Assembly: GCA_050949885.1 (NCBI GenBank)
Contig: JBMNGO010000007.1
Location: 161,036 to 225,035 of the forward strand
Length of the DNA: 64,000 bases
Origin: JBMNGO01 sp050949885
GTDB taxonomy: Bacteria; Bacillota; Syntrophomonadia; Syntrophomonadales; Syntrophomonadaceae
Reading direction: 5' to 3'
Position 1 is the first letter of the stretch. The number at the start of each line of letters is the position of its first letter. A program made the position numbers and the translations under genes. Below, one piece after another: positions 16,989-25,177 of this stretch. Below the pieces are notes generated by a model that saw only the letters and a list, made by a program, of their open reading frames with translations, was not told the origin of the DNA and did no database searches.

Positions 16989-18140
16989 ATGCAAATAGAG
17001 CTTAGTGAAAAACAAATTGCTCTCAAAAAAGAAGTTGGCGCCTTTCTGGACCGGGACATAGCTCCCTTGGTGGAAGAATATGAAAAACAGGGCAGAATAA
17101 TTGCTAAGGAACTGATGAAAAAAGTACTGCCTTTTGGTTATATAGGCGGACTATTGCCCAAGGAAGTCGGCGGCCGAAATTTGGACCTAATCTCCTACGC
17201 CCTGATGATCGAAGAACTCTCACGGGTATGGCCTTCCCTGCGTATTATGGTGGCAGGCTCTAATTTATTGCTTACCTATATATACCGGTACGGCAGCGAA
17301 GACCACAAAAAGAAATACATGGAAAGACTGTTGAACGGGGACATGATAGGCTATTTTGCCCTTAGCGAGCCCGAGGCCGGATCAGATGCCGGCAGCATAA
17401 AAATGACGGCAGAACTGAAAGATGGCTACTATGTGCTAAATGGCACCAAGACCTATATCGCCTGTGGTCTGGATGGAGATTTGGGTCTGGTATTTGCCTC
17501 AACGGATCCCTCCCAAGGAGCAAAAGGGATTACCGCTTTTCTGGTAGAAAAGGGCGTGTCGGAATATAAAGCCAGGCAGGTATTCAAAATGGGAACCAAC
17601 TGTGCCACTATGGCTGAACTCACCTTCGAAAATACCAAAGTGCCGGTTGAGAACCGATTAGGCAATCCTGGCGAAGGACTGCGCCTAGCCATGAGTTTTC
17701 TAAGCGTGGTGCGCAGTATTGTACCATTTGTTTGTGCCGGGGTAGGGCAGGCTTGCATTGATGCATCAATTGAATTTGCAAAAAAACGTATCCAGTTTAA
17801 CAAGCCTATTGCCAAATTTCAATTGATACAAGAGAGAATTGCCAACATGGTTGTGCAAACCGAAGCAATGAGGCTTCTGGGTTACCAGGCCTGCTACCTG
17901 GTTGATAAAGGAGTGCCCTGTCAGAAAGAAGTATCAATAGCAAAACTATTCGCCAGTGAAGCCATACAAAAAGTGGTTCAGGACGCCATGCAAATCCATG
18001 GACAGTACGGTTATGTCAAAGATTACCCCATTGAAAGATACTATCGGGATATTTGCTACTTCACCATGGCGGATGGAACCAGTGAAATGCACCGCCTGAT
18101 CATCGGCAAAAACGTATTAGGCATATCAGCCTATGTATAA
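16989..18140 (+). CDS. Acyl-CoA dehydrogenase with Asp at the usual catalytic Glu position
   Basis: The 383-residue flavoprotein has EPEAGSD at 127-133 and the C-terminal helical domain. Where most family members have EGT, this one has ADGTSE, placing Asp 362 at the usual catalytic base position. Asp bases are known in some atypical members, such as cyclohexane-ring acyl-CoA dehydrogenases, so the substrate may not be a plain straight chain. The frame is open from 16971, but TAGGAGGTGATAGC sets ATG 16989. It is the last gene of the operon. Confidence 0.92.
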   Translation: MQIELSEKQIALKKEVGAFLDRDIAPLVEEYEKQGRIIAKELMKKVLPFGYIGGLLPKEVGGRNLDLISYALMIEELSRVWPSLRIMVAGSNLLLTYIYRYGSEDHKKKYMERLLNGDMIGYFALSEPEAGSDAGSIKMTAELKDGYYVLNGTKTYIACGLDGDLGLVFASTDPSQGAKGITAFLVEKGVSEYKARQVFKMGTNCATMAELTFENTKVPVENRLGNPGEGLRLAMSFLSVVRSIVPFVCAGVGQACIDASIEFAKKRIQFNKPIAKFQLIQERIANMVVQTEAMRLLGYQACYLVDKGVPCQKEVSIAKLFASEAIQKVVQDAMQIHGQYGYVKDYPIERYYRDICYFTMADGTSEMHRLIIGKNVLGISAYV

Positions 18141-18171
18141 GGTCATCAACACCTCCTTTTTATATAACCGC

Positions 18172-18205
18172 AAGCCCCTATCCAGGAAAACCTGGAAAGG
18201 GGCTT
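18172..18205 (+). terminator. Hairpin ending the beta-oxidation operon
   Basis: AAGCCCCT pairs with AGGGGCTT and TCCAGG with CCTGGA around a 4-base A loop. The T-run is poor, so strength is uncertain. Confidence 0.6.
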
Positions 18206-18298
18206 ATGTGTTACAGCAAAAATTCAGTTGCCAAAAGGTATATTTGACTTCTATTTTTATCAAGCTAATAAAAATATTATCTGGAAAGGAAGGTAATC

Positions 18299-18454
18299 AT
18301 GGCTAATACCGGTGAAAGGTATTCCGACACCTGTTCTATATGTGGCAGATCCTTCATGCAGGATGAAAAACAACTGACTGCAGAAACCAAGTGGGGAATC
18401 TGCCATCGTTGCACCGAACAGATGGTTATAGCTCCTCATAGCTTTATTTTTTAA
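18299..18454 (+). CDS. 51-residue zinc-ribbon-like protein
   Basis: The reading frame starts with MANTGERYSDTCSICG and contains the pairs CSIC and CHRC, a small zinc-ribbon layout. GGAAAGGAAGG lies a few bases before the ATG. No relatives are recognised. It is flanked by the operon-end hairpin and by a perfect palindromic repeat. The Cys spacing and ribosome binding site make it likely to be real. Confidence 0.6.
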   Translation: MANTGERYSDTCSICGRSFMQDEKQLTAETKWGICHRCTEQMVIAPHSFIF

Positions 18455-18475
18455 AAAGGTACAATGGCGACCCTG

Positions 18476-18536
18476 AATCACGGGGACAGATACCTTGATT
18501 CTTTACCAATGAATCACAGTATCTGTCCCCGTGATT
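18476..18536. repeat. Perfect 18-bp inverted repeat (palindromic intergenic element)
   Basis: AATCACGGGGACAGATAC and GTATCTGTCCCCGTGATT pair perfectly. A smaller pair, TGATTC and GAATCA, lies inside. It shares the GGGGAC core with other repeats in this window. No T-run follows it. Confidence 0.8.
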
Positions 18537-18582
18537 TGTCTAATTTGGATAGACCATAAAAAACATTTTTTCATACAATATT

Positions 18583-19092
18583 ATGAAGACGAGAGGAGGG
18601 GGATTCAACATCAACATTGTTTTCGCTCCTGCGCAAATTGATGATGCTGAAAAAATTATTGAAATCATCAAGGCTGCCTTTGCTGAAGATATCGAGATGT
18701 ATGGCAGCCAAAGCCTTCCCATGCTTGCTCATCTGAATGTTAAACGAATCCAATATGCCATTAATAATCATATTTATTATAATATTCTGGATGGCCACCT
18801 TATCATTGGGGGAATTCATGTAGTAAAACAAAACTGTTTTCGTTTCTACCTCGATAAATTATACCTCTATCCCAAATACCAAAATAAAGGCATAGGCACC
18901 AAAGCTATGGAATTTATTGAAAGACAATATCCCCAGGCCACCCTGTGGACCCTCCATACATCCAGCCAAAATCGAAAAAACCAATACTTTTATGAAAAGA
19001 TTGGCTACCAAAGAGTCAGGGAGAGCCAGGTTTCTGACCGATTACGCCTTATAGAATACCAGAAAATCAAATCGCCAGATAATCATTATTAA
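18583..19092 (+). CDS. GNAT family N-acetyltransferase
   Basis: The 169-residue protein has the acetyl-CoA-binding pattern LYLYPKYQNKGIGTKAMEFIE at about 101-121 and a C-terminal FYEKIGYQ motif, both typical of GNAT enzymes. The start is unclear: ATG 18583 has no ribosome binding site, while GAGGAGGGGG lies just after it in frame and may serve an ATC or ATT start near 18610-18616. The substrate is unknown. Confidence 0.85.
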   Translation: MKTRGGGFNINIVFAPAQIDDAEKIIEIIKAAFAEDIEMYGSQSLPMLAHLNVKRIQYAINNHIYYNILDGHLIIGGIHVVKQNCFRFYLDKLYLYPKYQNKGIGTKAMEFIERQYPQATLWTLHTSSQNRKNQYFYEKIGYQRVRESQVSDRLRLIEYQKIKSPDNHY

Positions 19093-19253
19093 TCCAGGCA
19101 CAATAAATGGTATTATAAGACTAGCTTTAAAAACCTTGAAAGCAAAAGCTTCTAGGCCGGACTTGGGCCAATATTTATATGCCGACCGGTAAACTAATGG
19201 GCTATTAAGTGGGGTTTTGAGGGCAGCCCAATTTTATATCAGGAGGCTAAAAA

Positions 19254-20375
19254 ATGAAGCCAAAGGGAATCATTGCCATATTAGTCCTGTTTATATTGGT
19301 ATTGGCGGGATATCCGGTGGGGGCATCGGAGGATGCCTATTCTGGGGACCGGGTGATAATTGTGCCTGAGGAAACCCTTACCGGAGCCACCTTTATTTCC
19401 GGCCGAGAAGTTATTGTAAAAGGCAACGTGGATGGGGACCTTTACGCCACGGGGCGTGACATCATCGTTGAAGGCCGGGTCATGGGGGATGTTCTTGCTG
19501 CCGGGCAAAATATACTGATAAATGGCCCTGTATATGGAGATGTGAGACTGGCCGGGCAAAGAGTGACAATCGAACAGGAGGTAAAAGGATCAGCAGCCGT
19601 TGCTTGCCGGGAGCTGGTCATAGCAGAGCATGCCCAAATTATCCGTGATCTGTCTGTAGTGGTTGGGGATGCTCAAATATATGGTACAATAGGACGCAAA
19701 CTCAACGGAGCAGCTCAATTAATTACCATCCACGACCGGGTGGGCCAGCATGTCAGGTTATACAATGTGAACCAGCTCAACCTTAAAGATGGTGCCCATA
19801 TCGGAGGCGACCTGAAATACTCCAGCAGCAACAGGGCTAATATCAGTCCCCAGGCCACCATAACCGGCCAGGAACTGTGGACCAAAATTGAAGCGACAGC
19901 CCAAACAGAAGAGGTAGAAGGCATCGGCATATTCTTTTTCTTGCTTAGTTTGGGCAGCCTCTTGTTAGTCTGGGGAGCTGTGAAACTGTGGAATAACCAG
20001 GCCTGGACGCAAATGGCCCGGCCTATTAAAGAAAAATTCTCAACCAGCTTAGGGCTGGGGGTGCTCCTGCTATTAGCAACACCCGTACTGGTAATCATCT
20101 TTTTATTAACCATTATAGGTATTCCCTTTGCTCTGCTCCTGCTAATCGTATATATACTGTTGCTGTCCATCAGTAAGATTATTGTGGGTGAGGCCCTGGG
20201 GGAATTCATGGCAGAGCGCAGCAACCGAAGAATTAGGGGCTTTTGGGCGTTTCTGCTGGCCCTTTTAGTTATAATGCTGGCAGTAAAAGCCCCTTATGTA
20301 GGATGGCTCATATCCCTGGGGGTTATGGCAACTGCTCTGGGAGCTGTCTTTAAAGCCGTAAGACCTGCTGATTAA
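19254..20375 (+). CDS. Bactofilin-like polymer-forming membrane protein
   Basis: The 373-residue protein starts with a signal or anchor segment (about 5-25). It then has a run of short beta repeats (patterns such as VIVKGNVDGDLYA, IIVEGRVMGDVLAAG and ILINGPVYGDVRLAG) as in bactofilin-like right-handed beta-helices, here expected outside the membrane. The C-terminal half has four or five hydrophobic segments. AGGAGG precedes the ATG. The lipid kinase gene starts soon after, so the two are probably co-transcribed. It may have a cell-envelope role. Confidence 0.75.
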   Translation: MKPKGIIAILVLFILVLAGYPVGASEDAYSGDRVIIVPEETLTGATFISGREVIVKGNVDGDLYATGRDIIVEGRVMGDVLAAGQNILINGPVYGDVRLAGQRVTIEQEVKGSAAVACRELVIAEHAQIIRDLSVVVGDAQIYGTIGRKLNGAAQLITIHDRVGQHVRLYNVNQLNLKDGAHIGGDLKYSSSNRANISPQATITGQELWTKIEATAQTEEVEGIGIFFFLLSLGSLLLVWGAVKLWNNQAWTQMARPIKEKFSTSLGLGVLLLLATPVLVIIFLLTIIGIPFALLLLIVYILLLSISKIIVGEALGEFMAERSNRRIRGFWAFLLALLVIMLAVKAPYVGWLISLGVMATALGAVFKAVRPAD

Positions 20376-20406
20376 ATCCGGGCTAGTGGCCAAGGAGGGA
20401 GAACTG

Positions 20407-21294
20407 ATGAAAAACAAAGTTGCCTTATTCTATAACCCCGTTGCCGGCGGAGGAAAATTTAAATTGCGCCTTGACGATGTTTTTCATCAGCTGCAAAAAT
20501 GCGGGTTGCAGGCGGTACCCTGGAGGATTACTCCCGACCAGTCCCTTGATGGGCCCATGTTAAGCATAAACCCGGATGAATATCATTCTGTGGCAGTTGC
20601 AGGGGGAGACGGGACCGTTAATATAGTTGTTAACGCTATGGCCAGAAACCAGATAGATATACCGCTGGCCATTATCCCCGCAGGAACTTGCAATGATTTA
20701 GCTGCCTACTTGGGTATACCCAGTGATTTAAAGAAATGCTGTGATCTGATTGCCAAGGGGTCCGCAAAGCCAATAGATTTAGGGTCAGTAAACAACCGCT
20801 ATTTCGTAAATGTGGCTGCTGCCGGCTTTCTAACCAACACCGCTCATGAGGCAGACTATTATCTCAAAAATGTACTGGGAAAGCTGGCCTACTATATGAA
20901 GGGCATAGAAAAGATCCCCCAAATGAAGTCACTTCAAATTGAATTAAACGTGGACGGGCAATCAACCCAGTTTGAGGCCATTCTCTTTCTGGTGCTCAAC
21001 GGAGGGGTGGCGGGAGGGTTTTTGGGCTTGAGCCCGGAAACCAGAATTGATGATGGAAGACTGGATTTCCTGGCCATTAAGTCTATGCCATTGCCCAAGT
21101 TGGCCCAGGTATTTTATTATCTAAAAAAAGACTCTTGCCTGCTAAAAGATAGTACCATTCGGTTTTCGGGAGAAAAGTTTACCATAAAAGCACTGCCCCA
21201 GGTTACCACTGACCTGGATGGCGAAAAGGGACCCGATCTGCCCTGGCACATATCCGTGCATCCGCGAGCCATCCATTGTTACAGTGTTACCTGA
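20407..21294 (+). CDS. Diacylglycerol kinase family / YegS-like lipid kinase
   Basis: The 295-residue protein has the family motifs NPVAGGGK near the N-terminus and GGDGTVNIVVNAM at about 61-73, then PAGTCNDLA. It should phosphorylate diacylglycerol or a related lipid at the membrane. The frame is open from 20386, but AAGGAGGGAG sets ATG 20407. It follows the bactofilin-like gene closely. A block of palindromic repeats begins right after its stop codon. Confidence 0.9.
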   Translation: MKNKVALFYNPVAGGGKFKLRLDDVFHQLQKCGLQAVPWRITPDQSLDGPMLSINPDEYHSVAVAGGDGTVNIVVNAMARNQIDIPLAIIPAGTCNDLAAYLGIPSDLKKCCDLIAKGSAKPIDLGSVNNRYFVNVAAAGFLTNTAHEADYYLKNVLGKLAYYMKGIEKIPQMKSLQIELNVDGQSTQFEAILFLVLNGGVAGGFLGLSPETRIDDGRLDFLAIKSMPLPKLAQVFYYLKKDSCLLKDSTIRFSGEKFTIKALPQVTTDLDGEKGPDLPWHISVHPRAIHCYSVT

Positions 21295-21320
21295 AGAGAA
21301 AAGAGAGAGGAAAGAGAAAC

Positions 21321-21480
21321 AAGGGGACGGTTCTTTTGTTTCGCCCCCTTAAGGACACAAGTCGACACAAGAGAACCGTCCCTGTGTGTCGCACCTGTGT
21401 GTCGCAAGAGAACCGTCCCTGTTTGTCTCTGTGTGTCTCCGCCCCCTTGTGTCGCCTTGTGCGTCTCCTAAGAGCGTCCT
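21321..21480. repeat. REP-like repeat cluster
   Basis: AAGGGGACGGTTCTTTTGTT begins a hairpin with the CGCCCCCTT arm at 21342-21350. On the other strand GAGAACCGTCCCTGTGTGTC and GAGAACCGTCCCTGTTTGTC follow at about 21371 and 21409. Such GGGGACGGTTCT palindromes are common intergenic repeats in Clostridia. No transposase is present here. Confidence 0.75.
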
Positions 21481-21504
21481 CCTGTAACCGAAGGAAGGAA
21501 AACT

Positions 21505-21933
21505 TTATGTGGTTACCCTTATGCTGTCCAGGTAATCGTGGATCCTTTCGAAAATCAGCCCTGCTGCAAACCATACCGGGAAAAAGTCCAGTCTGATAAA
21601 GCCATCTACAGACAGGCTGGTAAGATTGGAATAATCCCATGGACAGGCCCCTATAGCCAGACTCAGCATCCACCCTGTTAAATATTCAATATTAAAAATG
21701 ATGGCAGCCCAGATGGTACCTCTAATGAACCAGGGTATTGGCCGGATCCTGTCATGGACAGGCTCCAGGAAAATCGCCAGGCCATAGATGGGAAACATCC
21801 ACAAATAAGTGTAACCGGTTAAATTAACTGATCCTTGCACCAGGGAACCTATTCCGGTAAATACCACTTCAGCAATCCATCCGATCAGGCCATAGATAAT
21901 AAATCTCTTTCCCATATCACTATTTTGTGCCAC
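21505..21933 (-). CDS. CmpB-like putative ABC-transporter-type membrane protein
   Basis: The 142-residue protein has four or so membrane segments. The pattern IIYGLIGWIAEVVFTG and later WFIRGTIWAAIIFNIEYLTG fit the family of small 'putative ABC transporter permease' membrane proteins (CmpB-like). The start is GTG 21933 or ATG 21915; neither has a strong ribosome binding site. A MITE-like element lies 46 bases upstream of the GTG. The function of the family is unknown. Confidence 0.7.
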   Translation of the reverse strand: MAQNSDMGKRFIIYGLIGWIAEVVFTGIGSLVQGSVNLTGYTYLWMFPIYGLAIFLEPVHDRIRPIPWFIRGTIWAAIIFNIEYLTGWMLSLAIGACPWDYSNLTSLSVDGFIRLDFFPVWFAAGLIFERIHDYLDSIRVTT

Positions 21934-21978
21934 TGCATCACAGGATTACCTGTTAAATTATGGCTGTTAGGTGCTGTT

Positions 21979-22160
21979 GTTACTTGCAAGTGGGGACCGT
22001 CAGACGGTGTGAATGAATTCAAATTACTTAGATGGAGAGACCCTATAAAAAATCAGAGGGTTTCTTAGGCTAATCCCTAAACACACCATTTATTAAACCC
22101 TAAGTGGGACGAAAGAAATTGGGAAAATAGTTTTCACACAGTCTGCCGTCCCCGTGTAAC
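21979..22160. mobile_element. MITE-like element, copy 2 (about 182 bp)
   Basis: The right end TTTTCACACAGTCTGCCGTC and following bases match the terminal repeat of copy 1. The left end is more degenerate and carries a short insertion. The interior matches copy 1 in reverse orientation at roughly 85% by eye. There is no coding frame. Confidence 0.7.
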
Positions 22161-22301
22161 ACGGTGCAACAAGTAACCTTTTGGAAATAAAAACCATATA
22201 ATTGAGAAGGGGAAGGGCCGAGTAAACCCATTTAATAGAAATGTCCTTTTTCAGGACCTGGAAGGTATTCTTCTATGTTAATACTGTTGGGGGGGATAAG
22301 T

Positions 22302-22586
22302 TTGGATCAATCCCAGGAACAATGGTATACCAATAAAGAACTCTTCGAGATGATGCAGCAGATGAAAGAGGAGATGCGGACACTGCTCATTGAGATAAAA
22401 CAGGTTACAACAATAATCCGAGATTACAACGAACTACGGGAGAGGGTCTTTGCATGTGAAAAACGGATAGATCTTGCCGAGGGAAAGAATGAAGGAAAAG
22501 AGGAAGGGAAAAAGACGGTTTGGGGATATATTATCGGTTTTTCGGGTTTGATTGTTGCCCTTCTAACCCTATCCTTTAACCGGTAG
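22302..22586 (+). CDS. XhlA-like small membrane protein
   Basis: The 94-residue protein has an N-terminal coiled-coil (about 10-60, rich in Glu/Lys/Arg with a heptad of hydrophobics), a charged Gly-rich hinge and a C-terminal membrane segment (YIIGFSGLIVALLTLSF). This is the layout of XhlA, a phage or PBSX holin-associated protein. TTG 22302 follows a GGGGGGGATAAG ribosome binding site. There are no phage genes around it, so it is either an orphan or a domesticated gene. Confidence 0.65.
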   Translation: MDQSQEQWYTNKELFEMMQQMKEEMRTLLIEIKQVTTIIRDYNELRERVFACEKRIDLAEGKNEGKEEGKKTVWGYIIGFSGLIVALLTLSFNR

Positions 22587-22711
22587 AGAATAAAATCGGT
22601 TTATCGGAGTATTATAATATAAGGGAAGTAAATTGGCGGTCGGAAAGTACCAAAAATACTTTGGACTTTACCGGCCTTTGCTTTCCTTTTCTTTTTCGCA
22701 CTTATTTATGA

Positions 22712-22993
22712 TTAATTGATCAAACTGCAAACTGACATACGATCCTCTTTTTTGCTAAGCCTAAAAGCTCCTTCAATCTTGATCCGGTTTTCGGTCAAGA
22801 GAGAATAATAGGAACTAAAATCATCAGGTCTAACCTTTATAGAAACGCCGCAGCTGGTAGAAACCTCCCGGGGAGTTGGAATAATCTCAAAAGCGGCTTT
22901 TATTTCCTTCATTAGTTTTTCCGCCTTTAGCGCATGCGAGGTAGAAACAAAAGTAAAAATACAATAATCCTCTAGTCTTACTATATCAACCAA
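22712..22993 (-). CDS. DUF3343 protein, putative selenium/sulfur carrier
   Basis: The protein is 93 residues from TTG 22993, chosen because GGGAGGG lies 8 bases upstream and the conserved part starts there; an ATG at 23014 is also in frame. It carries the DUF3343 pattern: VSTSHALKAEKLMKE, then PTPREVSTSCGVSIKV with a conserved Cys. DUF3343 genes are known neighbours of YedF-type and cysteine-desulfurase-like genes in selenium-utilising bacteria, and exactly those two genes lie next to it on the other strand. Confidence 0.8.
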   Translation of the reverse strand: MVDIVRLEDYCIFTFVSTSHALKAEKLMKEIKAAFEIIPTPREVSTSCGVSIKVRPDDFSSYYSLLTENRIKIEGAFRLSKKEDRMSVCSLIN

Positions 22994-23285
22994 TACTGTC
23001 CCTCCCAAAAACATAAAACCGGGACCAGGGGGAAGGTTAAGTTGGCTCCGCCTATGGGGACCGAAACTTGTAAAAACAGCTTTCACACGAACTGACGGTT
23101 CTCCTCGGCCTGTTAAAGCCGGCAGGATTTCCGGCCAGCCTTCTCCTGGTTCCTCATTGGTTATTTACACTGGCGGACCAAAAATGTTACCATTACAGTA
23201 TCCATAGCATAAAAAACCTTTAGATATATTATAACTTAGAGTTATTGAATGGGAAAGCTTTATATCACGATAAAAGGAGACAGTC

Positions 23286-24437
23286 ATGGCGGATTCCATC
23301 TATATGAACAATGCTGCCACCACCTGGCCCAAGCCTGAGCAGGTGTACCGAGCCATAGATGATTTTAACCGGAATCTGGGCGCCAACCCTGGCCGCGGCA
23401 GCAACCGGAATACACTGCAAGCCGGGATGATACTGGTGGAGACCAGGGATATGCTGGCTTCCCTTTTTAACATTGCCGACAGCAATAATATTGCTTTTGC
23501 CCTTAATGTGACCCAGGCCATAAATATGGCCTTAAAGGGTATTCTAAAACCGGGGGACCATGCCATAATCACCGGCATGGAACACAATGCAGTGGCCCGG
23601 CCTCTTTTCTGGCTGGAAAAACAGGGGGTAGAAATATCGTTGGCTCCATGTGCACCTGATGGCAGCCTGGATCCTGCTGCCATGGAAGCCCTCTGCCGGG
23701 AAAACACGCGGGTTATTTGTATGTTGCATGCCTCCAATGTAACCGGGACCATCATGCCGGTGGAAGAGGTGGGCAGAGTGGCCCGCCGCCGCGGCATAGT
23801 ATTTATTGTGGATGCTGCCCAAACTGCCGGGGTCCTTCCTATAGATGTGGAGCAAATGAATATTGATATTCTCTGTTTTGCAGGACACAAGGGGCTCTTA
23901 GGGCCGCAGGGAACGGGTGGCCTATATGTAAACCCTGATATAGACATTGCAACAATAATCCAAGGAGGAACAGGTTCTCTCTCCGAATTCACAGTTCAAC
24001 CCGATTTTATGCCGGATAAGCTGGAAAGCGGCACCTTAAACACACCGGGTATTGCCGGCCTCTTGGCCGGTTTGCAATACCTTCGGGAGACCGGGCTCCA
24101 GCAAATCAGAAATCATGAAAAAAAGCTGACTGATATGCTTATTACCGGCCTGCAGGAAATAAAAGGAGTAACCCTTTATGGTCCCAGGGATAGCAACCGG
24201 CAAACAGCTGTTGTGCTGATTAATCTGGAAGGGATGGATTGCGGAGAACTCAGCTCTTTGCTGGACCATAAGTATGGAATAATCACCAGATCTGGCCTGC
24301 ACTGTGCTCCCATGGCGCACCGCACCATCGGTACCCTAAAGGCTGGAGGCTGCAGGTTCAGTCCGGGACTTTTCACTACGGAAAAAGACATTGCAAAGAC
24401 CTGTCAGGCTGTTTATGCTATAGCCAATAATAGGTAA
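23286..24437 (+). CDS. Cysteine desulfurase / selenocysteine lyase-like aminotransferase (class V)
   Basis: The 383-residue PLP enzyme carries the Schiff-base Lys in AGHKGLLGPQGTGG (K202) and the persulfide or selenide Cys in SGLHCAP (C340). It matches the branch of class V aminotransferases that accompanies YedF and DUF3343 in selenium metabolism. It would supply S or Se to the YedF protein encoded just downstream. AAAGGAGA precedes the ATG. The gap to yedF is 12 bases, so the two form an operon. Confidence 0.92.
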   Translation: MADSIYMNNAATTWPKPEQVYRAIDDFNRNLGANPGRGSNRNTLQAGMILVETRDMLASLFNIADSNNIAFALNVTQAINMALKGILKPGDHAIITGMEHNAVARPLFWLEKQGVEISLAPCAPDGSLDPAAMEALCRENTRVICMLHASNVTGTIMPVEEVGRVARRRGIVFIVDAAQTAGVLPIDVEQMNIDILCFAGHKGLLGPQGTGGLYVNPDIDIATIIQGGTGSLSEFTVQPDFMPDKLESGTLNTPGIAGLLAGLQYLRETGLQQIRNHEKKLTDMLITGLQEIKGVTLYGPRDSNRQTAVVLINLEGMDCGELSSLLDHKYGIITRSGLHCAPMAHRTIGTLKAGGCRFSPGLFTTEKDIAKTCQAVYAIANNR

Positions 24438-24449
24438 GGGGGAAACAAC

Positions 24450-25031
24450 ATGGGCAAAATTGTTGATGCGCGGGGTCTAACCTGTCCCCATCCGGTAGTC
24501 TTAACCAAAAAAGCCCTTGATGCAGGTGGAACGGAAGATATTATCACCATAGTCGATAACCAGACGGCTCTGGAAAATGTATCCCGATTAGTCAAGAGTC
24601 AGGGGTTTGACTATCAGGTGGAAGATAAAGAAGGGGAATTTTTTATACGGATCATGCGAACCTCTGAAACAGCTAAAGATGAACGGGACAGTGGGGCAGA
24701 GGTTGCTATACTGGTAACCAGCAACCTTTTTGGTCAGGGGGATGAAGAACTGGGGAATGTGTTGATGAAGGGATTTATCTATAGCCTTACTCAAGTCCAG
24801 GACAAAATAAAATGCATGATCTTTATGAACAGTGCCGTTTTCCTGACTACTGAAGGCTCCAGTATCGTTGAATATTTGATGATTCTGGAAGAACAGGGTG
24901 TTGAAATATTATCCTGCGGCACCTGCCTGGATTATTATCAATTAAAGGACAAACTAAGAGTGGGAAAGGTAACTAATATGTACTCGGCTACAGAGATTTT
25001 AGTCTCAGCCGCCAAAGTCCTAAAAATATAA
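24450..25031 (+). CDS. yedF: YedF, sulfurtransferase-like selenium metabolism protein
   Basis: The 193-residue protein has an N-terminal TusA/SirA domain (LTCPHPV, active Cys 12) and a C-terminal DsrE-like domain (about 90-193, with CGTCLDYY). This fusion is the selenium-associated YedF. It probably receives Se or S from the preceding desulfurase. I see no selD or selenium-dependent hydroxylase gene in the window. A large nested hairpin follows. Confidence 0.92.
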   Translation: MGKIVDARGLTCPHPVVLTKKALDAGGTEDIITIVDNQTALENVSRLVKSQGFDYQVEDKEGEFFIRIMRTSETAKDERDSGAEVAILVTSNLFGQGDEELGNVLMKGFIYSLTQVQDKIKCMIFMNSAVFLTTEGSSIVEYLMILEEQGVEILSCGTCLDYYQLKDKLRVGKVTNMYSATEILVSAAKVLKI

Positions 25032-25040
25032 TGATAACCC

Positions 25041-25136
25041 AATGGGCTTCAGGACCCCTAAAGCAAAGGAACCACACTACCAGGGGCAGGGTAGTGGAAA
25101 TCGGTTATCCATGCTTTCAGGAACCTAAAGCCCATT
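25041..25136. terminator. Large nested hairpin between convergent genes
   Basis: The outer arms AATGGGCTTCAGG and CCTAAAGCCCATT pair at 12 of 13 positions. Inside them AAAGC/GCTTT and CCACACTACC/GGGTAGTGG add two more stems. ATTTATTTT follows. It may act as a bidirectional terminator for yedF and the convergent methyltransferase, or be a small structured RNA. Confidence 0.6.
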
Positions 25137-25177
25137 TATTTTACCCAAGCAAATGACCGCAGGCAAAAATTTGCTTT

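Noticed and set aside
25041..25136. A SECIS-type selenocysteine insertion element
   Set aside because: Bacterial SECIS elements lie right after an in-frame UGA codon. The hairpin is after the yedF stop codon, which is TAA, and no UGA-interrupted frame is evident.
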